A stretch of 64,000 bases of DNA from Scytalidium lignicola (lineage: Eukaryota > Ascomycota > Leotiomycetes), in the NCBI GenBank assembly GCA_002812745.2, contig NCSJ02000032.1, positions 1 to 64,000 of the forward strand, written 5' to 3'. The first letter of the stretch is position 1. The number at the start of each line of letters is the position of its first letter. The position numbers were made by a program, and so were the translations under genes. Under the pieces are notes generated by a model. It ran no database searches and had not been told where the DNA came from. It saw only the letters and a list, made by a program, of their open reading frames with translations. This document shows, one piece after another, positions 1-11,292 of this stretch.

Positions 1-2
1 CC

Positions 3-272
3 CCGGGCATCTGCACCGGCGGCCCCTCCAAGGGCTGCGAGTGCGAGAGCATCTGCGGCAACTCCAGTGGCGCTTGCAATGCCAACGGTTGTAACGGTGT
101 GAATGGCTTCTGTACGGCGGGCGATGTCATCGGCTGTCCCTGTGACAGCGTGTGTGGCAATCTCGCAATGGGAAATTGCGGTGATGGCGGTTGTAATGGC
201 GTCACCGCGGGTGACGATGGATTCGGCATATGCCAGGGTGGCCCCTCAGTTGGTTGTCCTTGTATCTCTTGA
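3..272 (+). CDS. Cysteine-rich tandem-repeat protein, 3' end only (5' truncated by window edge)
   Basis: An open frame of 89 codons enters at the window edge and stops at TGA 270-272. It reads as repeats of about 35-40 residues with regularly spaced cysteines, such as CGNSSGACNANGCNGVNG, then CTAGD and GCPCDSVCG. The same pattern occurs in a complete, signal-peptide-bearing protein at 33172-33621 on the other strand, so this is probably the C-terminal part of a secreted small cysteine-rich protein. I know no biochemical function for the repeat. Six cysteines per repeat suggest a disulfide-stabilised extracellular module. The start codon and signal peptide lie upstream of the window. The reading frame is certain; the secreted nature is inferred from the paralogue. 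Confidence 0.72.
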   Translation, partial: PGICTGGPSKGCECESICGNSSGACNANGCNGVNGFCTAGDVIGCPCDSVCGNLAMGNCGDGGCNGVTAGDDGFGICQGGPSVGCPCIS

Positions 273-1547
273 GGCGCGGTCAGTGGTGGTGAAATGTGTA
301 TCAACAGTTGAGTTGCCTATTGGCATAAGGTTGAATATAAAGTGCAGATTTCCATATCCAAATATTACTATGAAAGTGACACCTGCCAACCTTGAATAAC
401 AAGNAAAAAAGTAATCTCTAGAGATGTTTAGCAACGTCGAAGTTCAAGACCATGTAGAGATGTAACAACTTTTTTTTTATAGAAAATATTAAGCATTTGT
501 AGTCGTGAAGTGTTGGCTAGAGTCTATGGGCAAAAGGAAACTAACAGACGTTATAGAGATACCGGACCGCCAAGATTACAGTATATCGAGTCTCGGTCAA
601 TCTTGGTCTATTTAAAGAGAGAAAAGATGAGATCCTCGCCTTTTTGAAGGCCGGTGCTGAGGACGGCGTAAATGTGGCCGTTGATAGCCTGATGGCTCTT
701 GACAATATGTTAGGAAAGGGGACGCTGTAGAAGTTATGGATTCGGAGCAGAGAGCAATGTAAAGAACCCATCTAGCTTCACTACCTGCTAGAGGCAGTCT
801 AGTGGAACATATCATATGGAGATATAGAAACGAGAATGGAGCAATTGAGGATGTGGTTCAAAAATTATGATAGAAAACCCAACCCGAAGTACGAGGAATA
901 AAGTATAATCCATTCCTGGAGGGTTATTGAAACTTGACATATCTGATGGAGATTTTTAGAAATATCTTGAGGGTTTATTCTGTTGCTGTTCTACCTGATA
1001 TCTCTATTTGGGTTTAGTTACAACTTTTAAGTGTTACATAAATAAATTTATTAGTTTTATAATTACTTTCTTTGTTTTATTATGTATAAACATATACAAG
1101 CTATTCGATTAAAGTTTTATTCTTATTTACTTTAATTAAATAATAGGCTTAAATATTAAGAACGTAATAATTGTAAAAGTTGATCACCTTTTATTATACA
1201 AATATAATTTCTTACCTTCTTAATTGAAGATATTTAATGTAAAATTATCATTCTCTTGGAATTAATTAATTATTTAATGTATAATTTATATATAATCAAG
1301 TTATTCTTAACCATGTAAAACATCTTCAATTTACACAATATGAAGTGAACATTAACAAAGCTAGCCCTCAAAGACCATAGCTGATAACAACTACATTTGC
1401 TCTTGAGAGCAAAACATCTACATCCACAACCCTGACCATCTAACGCATTCTTAGCTCCCAAGGGCCACCTTTCTGACCTTAAACCGTACCCCATGGTGCT
1501 GTAAACGGCTTATAATTAACACCAATTAAATTAATTGCATTATTATG
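273..1547. other. AT-rich intergenic stretch with a possible gene remnant
   Basis: No intact gene is visible. On the plus strand 566-730 a 54-codon frame reads like protein (for example EILAFLKAGAEDG and SLMALDNML) and ends at TAG 728-730. A one-base shift continues as VEVMDSEQRAM. It may be a decayed exon, but I cannot name a family. From about 900 to 1340 the sequence is strongly AT-rich with long A/T runs. An N sits at 404 next to an A run. Confidence 0.4.
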
Positions 1548-3529
1548 TCAATAAAATACCAAGAAATTAATTCCAAACCCTGAATACAACGCTTTCGCTG
1601 CATCATACCGTGTAACCTTTGATGGTCTGCTATTACCTGACCATGTACCAATGGTCGTACTTAGGAAACTCGCATGATTCCCTTCTCTAAGTTTTACAGT
1701 TACAGCCCGTCCATTTCCAAGCTCTGCTTCGGCGTACCGATCTTTGGCTAGATCGAAGGCATAGACTTCGTAATCTGAACCCTTTTCCCGACGGAAGATC
1801 CCTATTTCACATAGCATGGTGCATTTTATAAACCCAGGGATGTGAAGAAAGAAGGGTGGGTAGGATTTGTCGTCACCTGTGGCATGATGGAAAAGTACAA
1901 ATAGAGGGTACTGTCGTCCCTGGACTACGGCTCCTCCTAAGGAGTCGAGAGACCAGCCCCTACCGGAGTCTTCATGGGCACTGTATCCAGCTGACAGCAA
2001 CGGAGAAATGCGTATATCAATGGAGTCAAACCGACGGAGAATCGATATTGAATTTGGATCCGCGACTGGAGCTCCTGAGACACTGGCATAAATTGTTGCA
2101 AGGGGACTCAGCTGGGACTGGCGAATTTCTTTCAGGGCTATTAAGGATGGTTATGCAGCCTCCACAGAGTATTTCTCCCAATACCATTCACAGAACCTTT
2201 TGTGAGGAGGATGCCAAGTTGTTCATTGCCGACGTGGCACCCAAGAGGCACTATGATAACTGGTTCATATATATACCAGTACGTATTTTCAGAAGCAAAA
2301 TGTTCAATCTGATTAGCACGTAGTACTTGAGTCGTAGATTCAATACTAGATCTGTCAGTAATTTCCTTTTGGAAGGAATCTTCCTCTGGATTAGATTCCG
2401 AGAGGGTTCCAGAGCTGGAATCTAGTGCTTTATCTTCGCCTTCAATAACGATCATTGGTATAGGCATACTGATTATCGCCTTTTCAATATTTGGAGTCAC
2501 ATCAATTTCTAAGTTCGATGCCGTAGAAGATTTTAGCGACTCCACTTCTCTCCACTCTGCTGGACTTCAATCACACGGAGAATTGATTCCTTATTTAACT
2601 TCTCTAGATTGATAGCTTTAACCTGGTCTAACATTCTCGATCTTATGCGTATACGTCGGCCAATAATCTCGAATGCATTATCATATTCCTCATGTTTATG
2701 TTCTAAGAGCCCCACTCCAGAGACGTCTTTGAAATATTTCGGCGATGGCGCCAAAAGACCGGTCATACTTGTATGTGAATGGTGTTCTGAATATGACCAC
2801 GCAAAGATCGATTGGTCTTCTGACTGTTTCAAAATCTCTTGCTGCAGTCGTGAGAATGCCTTATCACCTTCTCCATACAATAATGGCATGTTAATATCGA
2901 ACAATCCCATGAGACAATACGCTTCATCCGATCCTTGTCGTTTGCCGTCCGGCCGCCCATGACATCTTTTGCGCAACACTATACTCTGTCCAGCGGTACT
3001 CATCCAGCGCCTTTTCATCAATCCCAGCTATGCGCGATACCGTAGAGAGTAACGACTTCTTGCTTCCAATCTCAACCCAGTCTGAACTTAAGAATACTAC
3101 TTCAGTAGGCGCAAGCAACTCCTGGAGAGTCCAGCCGCGTGTAAACCATCGAGAACGAAAGAAAGACGAGTGTTCAGCAGTAGGGTCCTCAGAGCTATCC
3201 ACATCACTCAGGTACACGTAACAGAGGGCCGCCTCACGATACCATCGGAACATTGAGTTAATCGCCTCTGAGAGTTCAGCACTGGAGGACTTGTCGATAC
3301 AACATGTGTCAATCCAACCGTATTGAAAGCCCTCAGACTCAGCAACCCGGCAGCAGTCGTAGATCTTATTGTACCCTTTCTTAGACTTGCATTGCTGCCC
3401 AACGTAGTCCTCGAACGAGACTTCTTCAATATCCCAAGTATGCGATAGGATAACGTATAAAGGGATGCCGCCTCCTCCTTTTCCTATGAACTCTTCGAAT
3501 TCAAATGTCTTAACGTTGAGAAGTCGCAT
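1548..3529 (-). pseudogene. HET-domain (heterokaryon incompatibility) protein, frame broken three times
   Basis: The start at 3529 gives MRLLNVKTFEFEEFIG, the usual N-terminus of fungal HET proteins. It is followed by YVILSHTWD, GWIDTCCID, CYVYLSDV and RWFTRGWTLQELLAP, all diagnostic HET-domain blocks. Near 2937 the frame jumps; the next frame carries EAYCLMGLFDINMPLLYGEG, the end of the domain, so a base was gained or two were lost. Near 2550 and near 2140 single-base losses move the frame again. The last frame runs from about 2137 to a stop at 1548. Joined, the product would be about 650 residues, normal for HET proteins with a variable C-terminal half. No GT-AG intron explains the jumps. 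HET proteins trigger non-self recognition and cell death after hyphal fusion. The locus is either a decaying allele or carries sequencing indels; I cannot separate the two. Confidence 0.8.
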
Positions 3530-4713
3530 GTTTGTTGTGACTTGATGTGATTGTCATACTTACAGTAAGATTAGAGAGCCGAGGTTCCTAAACCGCTCAA
3601 AGTTGGTGTTTGTCACTATTTTCAGCGCCGAATTACACCTAGACTGAGGCTGCAGTATGTGCATGCTAAGAGGACCCGTTAGAAAAAGAAATTATTACCG
3701 GCTTTTGAACAGACGAGCCATTTTATATTATTATTATAATAATATAAGTATTTAGTAAATAATATACTGATATAAAGTTATATTTAATTTATTTATAGTT
3801 TTTAAGATTTTTCTACNAAAAATGTAAATGCTAGTAGAATAATAGTTATGTACACATGATATTCATATGCTCTTGTAAACTAGTCCTGATTAAGTAGTAG
3901 GAGCAAGTAAAGCTTTTACAACTTTGCTCTTTTACTCTTAATTATATAACAACTATAGAATAACATAACAAGTATATTATGTATAATTATATACTATATT
4001 ATATGTTATAAGTAAATTGACATTGATCAGTTTATACATACAAATCAAGAGATTATTGTTTAATTAGTTAATATTAAGTAATTTACTTTTGAAGTTAAAT
4101 CTTAAGAGATTATAACTTTTGTTCAGTTAAACATTTAATAGTTTACTTACAAAGTTAAAATCTACTTAATCAAAAGGGAAAATAACTATTTATTAACTTA
4201 TAACTTAATTAGTTAAATGTTTAACAGTTTACTTTTGTAATTATTATCTGAGTATTGCGGCTTGCTCTCTTGCGTTCAGTGGGCCTCTGCTTTGGGCAAG
4301 GCGTCTGCATGGGCTGACCGCCGCTTTCTAACTTCGCACCCCATTTCACGGAACGCCTGCTACATAGGGCAAGAGATGCGAGTCCTATTTTGGTTTAGGT
4401 GTAGTATGGAAATACTGTAGTAGAGATCTTCGTAGCCCAGATGCGTTATGCCAAGAAAAGGGGAACATCCTGGCATGCCGTTTCTGAACACTGGACCCTG
4501 AACCTCGCAAGATCTACGAGGATGGGGATCATGAGACTGCTCTGCGCAGCTGTGATATAAAGTTCACAATTCCGACTCGACTAGCAAGTTCACGGGTCCA
4601 CTTTACACGGTGTATTTGTTTTTGCAATCGATGACTTATCTCCACATCACGGATAAATTAGAGCCAAGACGATCCGCGACTAGCGAAATCGGGATTTCCC
4701 TGGTTAATACAGT
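3530..4713. other. AT-rich intergenic block
   Basis: No gene is visible. Positions 3715-4250 are extremely AT-rich with repeated TTAATTAGTTAAAT-like words, and an N at 3817 borders an A run. Base composition switches abruptly to GC-rich at about 4255. The last 450 bases are presumably the promoter of the hydrolase gene at 4714. Confidence 0.45.
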
Positions 4714-5890
4714 ATGACACGCCTGGTAGCAGAGGAGGATGCAATTCCGAGTGATTGGCGTACCACAACGCCTGGTGCCGTTATCTGGATTTTGTTCAGC
4801 ATAATCGGAATCCCGATACGGGCACTCTTCTCCGCCATCTTCTATATTCCGAGTTCTCTGCGTCCGAGCAAGCAATGGACACACGATCAGGCCCTCAGAA
4901 CCTGGCTCATGAGGACGGTCTTTGGCATAATCACCGACATAGGCTGGATGCAGTCGATGAGCTTGAAGCCAGGCAAGCTCGGCAGACGATGGGTGGTCAT
5001 CAAGCCTGCCTCTCCCAAAGCCTACCAAGGTCCGCTGTCTCATGATGTGGTGAAGCCGCAAAGAATTGGTGCGACATGGTATCCGGAACCCCCTCCACGC
5101 CGACACGGCGAGAGAGGCCTCGAGGAAGGAGGGAATTGGAATGAGCCACAAGGGCTCGTGGCGCTTTACTTCCATGGGGGATCTTTCATGTGGCTGTCTG
5201 GCCGTCCCGACGACAGTGGATTTGCTGCAGATCTGCTGAATACTCGGTTGGGACCTGGGGCATGTTCTTTGTGGGTGCAATACCGACTTTCAGGCGACAA
5301 GAATGATCCGACGCCGTGGCCTGGGCCGTTCCAGGATGCGCTAACATCGTACCTGTATCTCACCAACGAGCTGCGTGTACCTCCACACCGTATCGTGGTT
5401 GGAGGAGACTCTTCTGGCGGTACCCTGGCAATAGGTCTCGTCCGCTATCTCGTCGAGGTGGGCCAACCCACCCCCAAAGCGTGCCTGTTGTTTTCACCCT
5501 CGGTCGACACCACTTTCGAAGCAGACTCGAGGGATGTTGACAGACACCGTAACCAAAAAACCGACTACATTGAGGGACGCATGGCTGCTTGGGGTTACCG
5601 GGTATTTACACCTCCTCCCCTACATTTGGACGGCCCGTACTTATCCCCAAGCTTGCACCCGTTTCCAACTCGGACGGCTATTTTCGTGCAATCTGGGGGG
5701 GCCGAAGTTATTCTTGATACCAACATCGAATTTGTCGAGAGTTTCCGGAGGGTGTCTGGCAAACAAGGTTACACATTGGGTGCTTCAGGACGCGCCCCAT
5801 GACGTATTTTTGTCAGGGCCTTTCCTCGGTTGGACGAGAGGAGCCGAGGAAATTGTTAATGCTGTTGCGGCTTTCCTCGCCCAGTTATAG
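4714..5890 (+). CDS. Alpha/beta hydrolase (fold-3, HSL-like lipase/esterase family), with a 3' frameshift
   Basis: The ATG at 4714 opens a 362-codon frame. Residues 20-46 form a hydrophobic, probably membrane-anchoring segment. The oxyanion-hole motif YFHGGSF (HGG 154-156) and the nucleophile motif GDSSGG (Ser233) are typical of the hormone-sensitive-lipase branch. SGGAEVILD holds the expected catalytic Asp region. The frame ends early at TGA 5800-5802, but frame +2 from 5762 carries the missing C-terminus, including QDAPHDVF with the catalytic His and FLGWTRGAEEIVNAVAAFL, and ends at TAG 5888-5890. Dropping one A from the AAA at 5761-5763 would restore about 391 residues. The indel is in a homopolymer, so it may be a sequencing error. 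The substrate is unknown. Confidence 0.8.
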
Positions 5891-7079
5891 TCTTCTTAAT
5901 GTCTGTTTCCAATGTTGCCCACTTGTGTCGCTAGACTATTGATACTCATGTGATTCATTTTTCGTCGTCGCCTCAAGATTCATCTGTGTCCGGCAGTCCA
6001 TCTCTCTAGTCCTTAAGATGGTCGAGTCACAAGTCTAGATTATCACGAGTATCTTTTAGTTCTTTTCTACCCGTTGGCAAAAAACTCTTCCCAGCTTGGC
6101 ATTCAACTGTGGGATATCGATGATCTCCCAAAAACCTAGCCAAAACTCTATCAGCCTTAGGTGGACCATCAAAAGCAACAGTAGAACTTCAATCATTGTT
6201 TTGTGGTCTTGTAAACGGAATCTTGCTTCCCTTGCTTCCTCTGTGCTATGTCTGGTAGACCGTTTTAACTTCGTCGGTTTGGTTTTTTTCTAAGTTATTC
6301 CGACTTTTTCCATTTCCTAATAGTTGGTTGTATGATACCGAATCAGTCCTAGGAACAATGCTCGTAGGACAAATAGTAATGGTCATGTGATAGAACTGAG
6401 GAGCTATGAAGGACTCCATGGGATTTCCTTAGTTATGTAATGTACGATCCTTATCAAGTAGATAGGAGCTTCATGCTCAACTCAATTCATATTTTTATAA
6501 TAACAACGAAGTATCTTTACAGAATGATGCCTACTGTGCATGCACACCTAATATCGGTCTAGCCTACGGCTCATACGAAGGACTTGTAGTTAGATAGACC
6601 ACGTACTTATTCAGAGATCTGTTACAATTTGGTTGATTCAAAGTAGAAATGAGGGAGAGATGGTAGGTGCTTATGTAGCAGAAGCGGTCCTCGAGGCAAG
6701 GGGCGTGATGGTACGCCATGACTGAGACAAGAACAGGAGCAATTTTCGGGCTCTTCAAATCTGGATCCTGGATGTTGAGGGTGAATAACAGCACTGTCTT
6801 GAGGGGTGGGCCAGTTGCAATAGATAGACATGGAACGGAGTGATACGTGACAGTTGTGCAATAGTGGAATGGTGGTCGAGGATGCGTCAAACAGCGACTA
6901 AAACTTACTGAATTTGGGGGTCAAAACCGCAGTACTCAGATTTATTGTATTATAATCAACCATTATAAGCTGTTAACATTATATAATTAATACTATTTGT
7001 ACTCATAAAGCAAAAATACCATTTCGCTTAACCAATTATATATTATATTATATTTGAGAGAAATGTTTTCAATTGTTAG

Positions 7080-7237
7080 TTAGACTAGACTGCAGTCTTA
7101 CGGTCCCATTAAATATGAAGACTGTACTATAGTTTAACGGTCTAGACTGCAATACAGCCCTAATATTTGTTATTAGACTGGACTGTAATATGAAACGGTC
7201 CCCAAAAAGTTCACGGTCTGGTCTGGACTCAGTCTAA
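7080..7237. mobile_element. Possible small inverted-repeat element (MITE-like)
   Basis: The left edge TTAGACTAGACTGCAGTC and the reverse complement of the right edge, TTAGACTGAGTCCAGACC, are imperfect inverted repeats. GACTG/AGACTG words recur inside. It carries no coding sequence. No second copy was seen in the window, so the call is weak. Confidence 0.3.
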
Positions 7238-7558
7238 TCCTTTTCAAAAGAATTATTAGATGTTAAATGTATAGAAATGTGAGTTCTGCGGTTTAGCCCC
7301 CCCAATCCAGTAAGTTTGGTCACTGTTTTATATCGCCTCGAACTTGCTTAGTTTGTCGCGTAGCCTATACTTCAAATGCCCCTATAGTTACCTATGTCTC
7401 GTAATATACCATAATTTCAGCAAACTTCAGGCTCTGTAAACACCGGCGCGTTCTATGGCTGCCTAAAACTCTTAACCATTGTGGTGTTTTTTTAGCGTCG
7501 CGTGAGCAAACACNTTTTTAAGTCTTCTATAATTTTGCAACTTTCACTTTTACACATT

Positions 7559-7670
7559 CACCTCTACACACTCACCTCTACACACTCACCTCTACACACT
7601 CACCTCTACACACTCACCTCTACACACTCACCTCTACACACTCACCTCTACACACTCACCTCTACACACT
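7559..7670. repeat. 14-bp minisatellite, 8 perfect units
   Basis: The unit CACCTCTACACACT is repeated head to tail eight times without a mismatch; a degenerate ninth unit begins at 7671. The unit length is not a multiple of three. It lies about 90 bases upstream of the nuclease-like gene at 7763, so it could sit in that gene's promoter or 5' leader. Confidence 0.9.
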
Positions 7671-7762
7671 CAACTCTATACTCCCATCACCACTTTGACT
7701 GACCATAGTCGAGTATCACAACTCAAAGTAAATTCTCTTTTTTACTACATACCGTCTCCATA

Positions 7763-8882
7763 ATGGATATCCCACAGACACCGCAACCCGTTACTCCAAC
7801 ATTGAATGTTCCTCAGGTTATAACACTGTCTACGGTTGGAAGTATTGGAAAGAAGGAAAGAACATTGGAGATAGAAAATATTATAGAAAAGATTATTCAT
7901 GGACCTGACCCGGAGGACGCAAGACAGGCCTATCAAACCATCAAGGAGGAACTTATTCAGATCACTACCTCAATGCCTCCAACGGTAATAAAAAATGTTC
8001 TAGTTAAGAATAATCTACTAACATTTATAGCTATCTCCGAATTCACTTAACTCGCCAAAAGAGGCAATGGAACTCTTTGGTTTCACCATAGACAATACCA
8101 GCTTATTCGAGAATATCTCCAATGACCAACCAGTGCCAACTTATCTTCTGGAGAATTTAGCAAGGATTAAGACATTAACAAGTGTAGATTATTACTAGAG
8201 GGCTTCGGAGGCTTTCTCCAGAATGAACTTAGACCTCATAATCGTTGCTGCCATTTATGAAGAAAACGGTGCTAATCATAATAATCCTCAATACCTGCAT
8301 CCAGTTAGCACAGAGGATGAACCAGCCAAACTTCTCTTAATGCACGAGACTTCCTTGTCTACTAAAGTCGTCCATGACAATGTCACCAAGACAATGAGTG
8401 GATTTGCCGACTATACAATCTTTTACGATCCTAAAAACACCAAATCACTGGCGACAAATTTGGTTCTCGTGGAGGCAAAGAGACCAAGCGCTTTCTATCC
8501 TGCTATTCAGCAATTGATTTGCTATATGGGTATTGTCTTCCATGCTCGCAAAGAGGAAGATAAGACCAATTGCACTGTTCATGGTGTAGCCTCGGATGGA
8601 GAGTTATTCACTTTTTGTCGGATTGATAACCATGGCCAGTATTCTGATAGTGAACCTCTACGTTGGAGAGAATCTAAAAACAAAAATTTTGCTATCATGC
8701 GATTGTTGCTTCGCAAGGCTGCCCTCTCATCACCCAGCGGCAGCCCGATCAAGGATCCACACAAACGACGCATTGTAGTTGAATCATTCGGCAATCCTGC
8801 AGCTTCAGTCTATTTTGACCAGGGACGAGAAGAACTTGACGTGTTTATGGATATTGCCGATTATGACGAGATGGACATGTAA
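7763..8882 (+). pseudogene. PD-(D/E)XK nuclease-like fungal protein with one in-frame stop
   Basis: Exon 1 is 7763-7984 (MDIPQTPQPVTPTLNV...). A 46-nt intron at 7985-8030 has donor GTAATA, branch CTAAC and acceptor TAG; removing it joins the frame at 8031. Exon 2 then runs to TAA at 8880-8882, about 357 residues in all. The core shows GFADYTIFYD (Asp about 201), LVLVEAKRP (Glu222, Lys224), AIQQLICYMG and VHGVASDGELFTF. This order (acidic Asp, then ExK, then a Gln helix) is that of PD-(D/E)XK nuclease-like proteins expanded in many fungi. A TAG at 8196-8198 interrupts exon 2 within DYY-stop-RASEAF. Sequence on both sides reads as one continuous helix, so I think it is a nonsense change. A 66-nt phase-0 intron, 8133-8198 with a weak GTGCCA donor, could also remove it. 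Function is unknown. Confidence 0.62.
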
Positions 8883-9882
8883 TGGCTTTTATCGTGGGAT
8901 ATGGATGCAGCTTTAAGTGGAACTTTGCTTTGCATTCTCCTTTGATTTTAAAGGTATCTATGGTTCTATCATATCACTTATGCCGGAAGATCTTCATACT
9001 AATTGTTGGTATAGTTGCATATCATCCTGCTCTTACTCTTTAGCACATCGATGATTCATTACTCTGGTGTCAACTTCTCTTTGACCCGGATCATGACTCT
9101 CCTGGGCTTGCAAATGCGAGGCTTATGGAGAAGTTTTTCATATTGTTTAGAGTAGACAGGACTATTCCTACGGTTTTCTTTCACTTGTGTTGCAACTTGG
9201 GAGGTTTTGCTTGGAGAATACTTTCCAGAGAGCTTGTGCCTCAGCTGTAACATAGCAAAAAGGAAGGACAGATAACTTTGCACCAATAATGATAATGATA
9301 GAGTAATTATTGCATTTGAAGTTGTAGCTGACAGTATATCATTTCTGAAATCTCGTGCACTACCCAACTCCTGTTATAGTTATTCCCTACCATCCCCTTC
9401 ATCAACCACATCACATGGTCCATCCAAATAGAGAAAAACCCCAGGAGAAAGTTATTCGATATAAACCAGAGAAAGATCCGTCTAAATTATATCTGATATA
9501 TGCGAACTCGAAGAACAGCGGAAGACTTCTTGATACTGAAAGGCGTCCAGCATGAACTGATGCTGGCAATGAGTTATAAAAAGTGTTCGCTGCGTAAATC
9601 CGAAGGAGCGATAGGTTAATTGATATAGTGGAAAATATGTGAGAGGTATCCTCTTAAGTAAGAAGAGAGAAAGGACACCACCGAAAGAAACTGCTAACGT
9701 TCGCATTAATCATCGAGGCTTTGCGGACGGACTGCTCTTTACCACGACACCCCCAAACAGGAATTTCTAAACACATGACATGGCTTAATATTTCCTTCAG
9801 AAAGACATAACATTGCACGTATATAAACCTTGTGCTATTGTTCTAGGTATCATGCTCACAAGTGTCCAAATTCTACCCATAA
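8883..9882. other. Intergenic, no supported gene
   Basis: A 102-codon minus-strand frame (9059-9367) with one hydrophobic segment is the best candidate. It has no recognisable motif, and I do not call it. No tRNA, inverted repeat or clear regulatory motif was seen. Confidence 0.35.
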
Positions 9883-11292
9883 TTAATGAGATTTATTAAA
9901 TGGCGCAACTTTTAGTGCTTTCTTTCTCCATGAGTCGTATTGGGCCTGAGTACGTGTTTCAACAGCTCTACCTTGCCGACGCTCTTTGTTGCCAAGGCGG
10001 CCATCTAAATCCGCTGCTCTATAGCAGTGGATGACTAGAACCTTCCGTTTGTAAGTCGAATCAGTAGATCGCTCTTTCTCAAGAAGCCCGAGAGTCCTCA
10101 ATGTTTCATTGCTCCATATTACATAGCCCCAGCGTCTCAAGGTATCATACCCAGAGCCACGTGATGCAAGTCCACCTTTTCGCAGATGTGCCCATTTCTT
10201 CATCGCCCATGACCAAGCATCATTGGGACTTTCCAAAATGTTCCTACTTGCAACACTATCCTCAATCTCACATGCGGGAACTTTTGTTTGATATTGAAGA
10301 CCAGTTAGTGCGTCAAGAGCTTGTATCATAGTGTTTCGGGGACGATCAATGGCAAGATTACCTAGAGCGTCCTCTCTTTCATCAACCGTGTGTGATTGAA
10401 AAATGTCTTGAAGCGCATTTAGACCTCTGGTTAAACTTCCTTCCATCCATCGATATTGAATCCCTGCGTCTTGCCCGTCCGTCGAAAAAAAGCACCAGTA
10501 CTCATCATCAAAATTAAATCGCATGTCGAATCGGTTAGTGGCGATATCCGCAGGTGGGCCCTGGTTGATATATTCTTGCAGAAAATCTTCCTCGACCTGA
10601 TCTAGATAATTTGATAGACCATCCAACAGATATTCGCGTACACAAAGAAGTTCCTCCAGTTCCCAGTCTGGGAGTTTTGCTAGAAAAAGAGATGACTGTT
10701 CCTCCACAGTAATTACATCATCAGCATTTTCCGGGTCGTAGAATAAGATTCCATAAAGCTCGAGATGATAGAATGCCCTGGATAGTCGATGGTGTTCAAT
10801 GCCAGAAATGCCCAGTAAAGCTTTGCTCTCGGCCAACAGCGGTGTGATATGCGGAACATATTTTGAGAGACGGTTAAGACGGTCTATGACGAACGTATTG
10901 ACGAAGTGCTCCACCACGGTGTGAGTCTTCAGTAGCGTTTTTGAGGTTTCTAGCGAAAATCTGTTCTGCGACAAGGTTGGCGGTGACTGTTTGAACGTCT
11001 CCAAAAATGCAAGGACCTTCGAACGAGAGCGCCGATGTGATCTCAAGTAGCTTTGCTGAAGGACGTTGACTGCAAGAGGTAATATAGCTGGTGTTATCTG
11101 GTTGCACACGATGTTCGAGATGGTCTCTTCGCGTGTTCCTTGATAGACCTGAAGGAATCGAGGTGAGGCGCGGAGTAATGTGCCCAAAGTCTTGATATCC
11201 TGAAGACTCCTCAGTATATGAGTTTGTATCTCGACCGGAAGAGATTCGAGCGCAGTGGGGTTCGCTTGAGTTGAAGCAGTGAGCGAAGACAT
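9883..11292 (-). CDS. F-box-like hypothetical protein (469 aa)
   Basis: This is an uninterrupted 469-codon frame starting at ATG 11292. Residues about 15-55, with LESLPVEIQTHILRSLQDI and LGTLLRASPRFLQVY, match the fungal F-box pattern (LPxEI-hxhhL followed by LRxSxxFhxxY). The rest is helical, tryptophan-containing sequence with no second domain I recognise; WSWAMKKWAHLR and TLRRWGYVIW are notable. Proteins of this kind are common in ascomycetes and are presumed to be substrate adaptors of SCF ubiquitin ligases, but no substrate can be inferred. No intron is needed. The C-terminus is basic. The upstream neighbour is distant. Confidence 0.78.
   Translation of the reverse strand: MSSLTASTQANPTALESLPVEIQTHILRSLQDIKTLGTLLRASPRFLQVYQGTREETISNIVCNQITPAILPLAVNVLQQSYLRSHRRSRSKVLAFLETFKQSPPTLSQNRFSLETSKTLLKTHTVVEHFVNTFVIDRLNRLSKYVPHITPLLAESKALLGISGIEHHRLSRAFYHLELYGILFYDPENADDVITVEEQSSLFLAKLPDWELEELLCVREYLLDGLSNYLDQVEEDFLQEYINQGPPADIATNRFDMRFNFDDEYWCFFSTDGQDAGIQYRWMEGSLTRGLNALQDIFQSHTVDEREDALGNLAIDRPRNTMIQALDALTGLQYQTKVPACEIEDSVASRNILESPNDAWSWAMKKWAHLRKGGLASRGSGYDTLRRWGYVIWSNETLRTLGLLEKERSTDSTYKRKVLVIHCYRAADLDGRLGNKERRQGRAVETRTQAQYDSWRKKALKVAPFNKSH

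Larger units (their letters stand above)
5891..7762. other. Intergenic stretch with repeats, no supported gene
   Basis: Short open frames here show no codon or family signal. The stretch contains a possible small inverted-repeat element (7080-7237) and a 14-base minisatellite (7559-7670), annotated separately. It turns AT-rich around 6930-7070. An N sits at 7514 next to a T run. Confidence 0.45.

Noticed and set aside
1548..3529. Introns as the cause of the HET frame changes
   Set aside because: Conserved domain sequence runs up to both sides of each break within a few bases, with no GT-AG pair or branch site between.
7559..7670. CRISPR-like array
   Set aside because: Head-to-tail repeat without spacers, in a eukaryotic genome; same for 33018-33085.
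9059..9367. 102-codon minus-strand frame with a hydrophobic stretch
   Set aside because: No start-context, motif or homologue that I recognise; chance frame in non-coding DNA is as likely.
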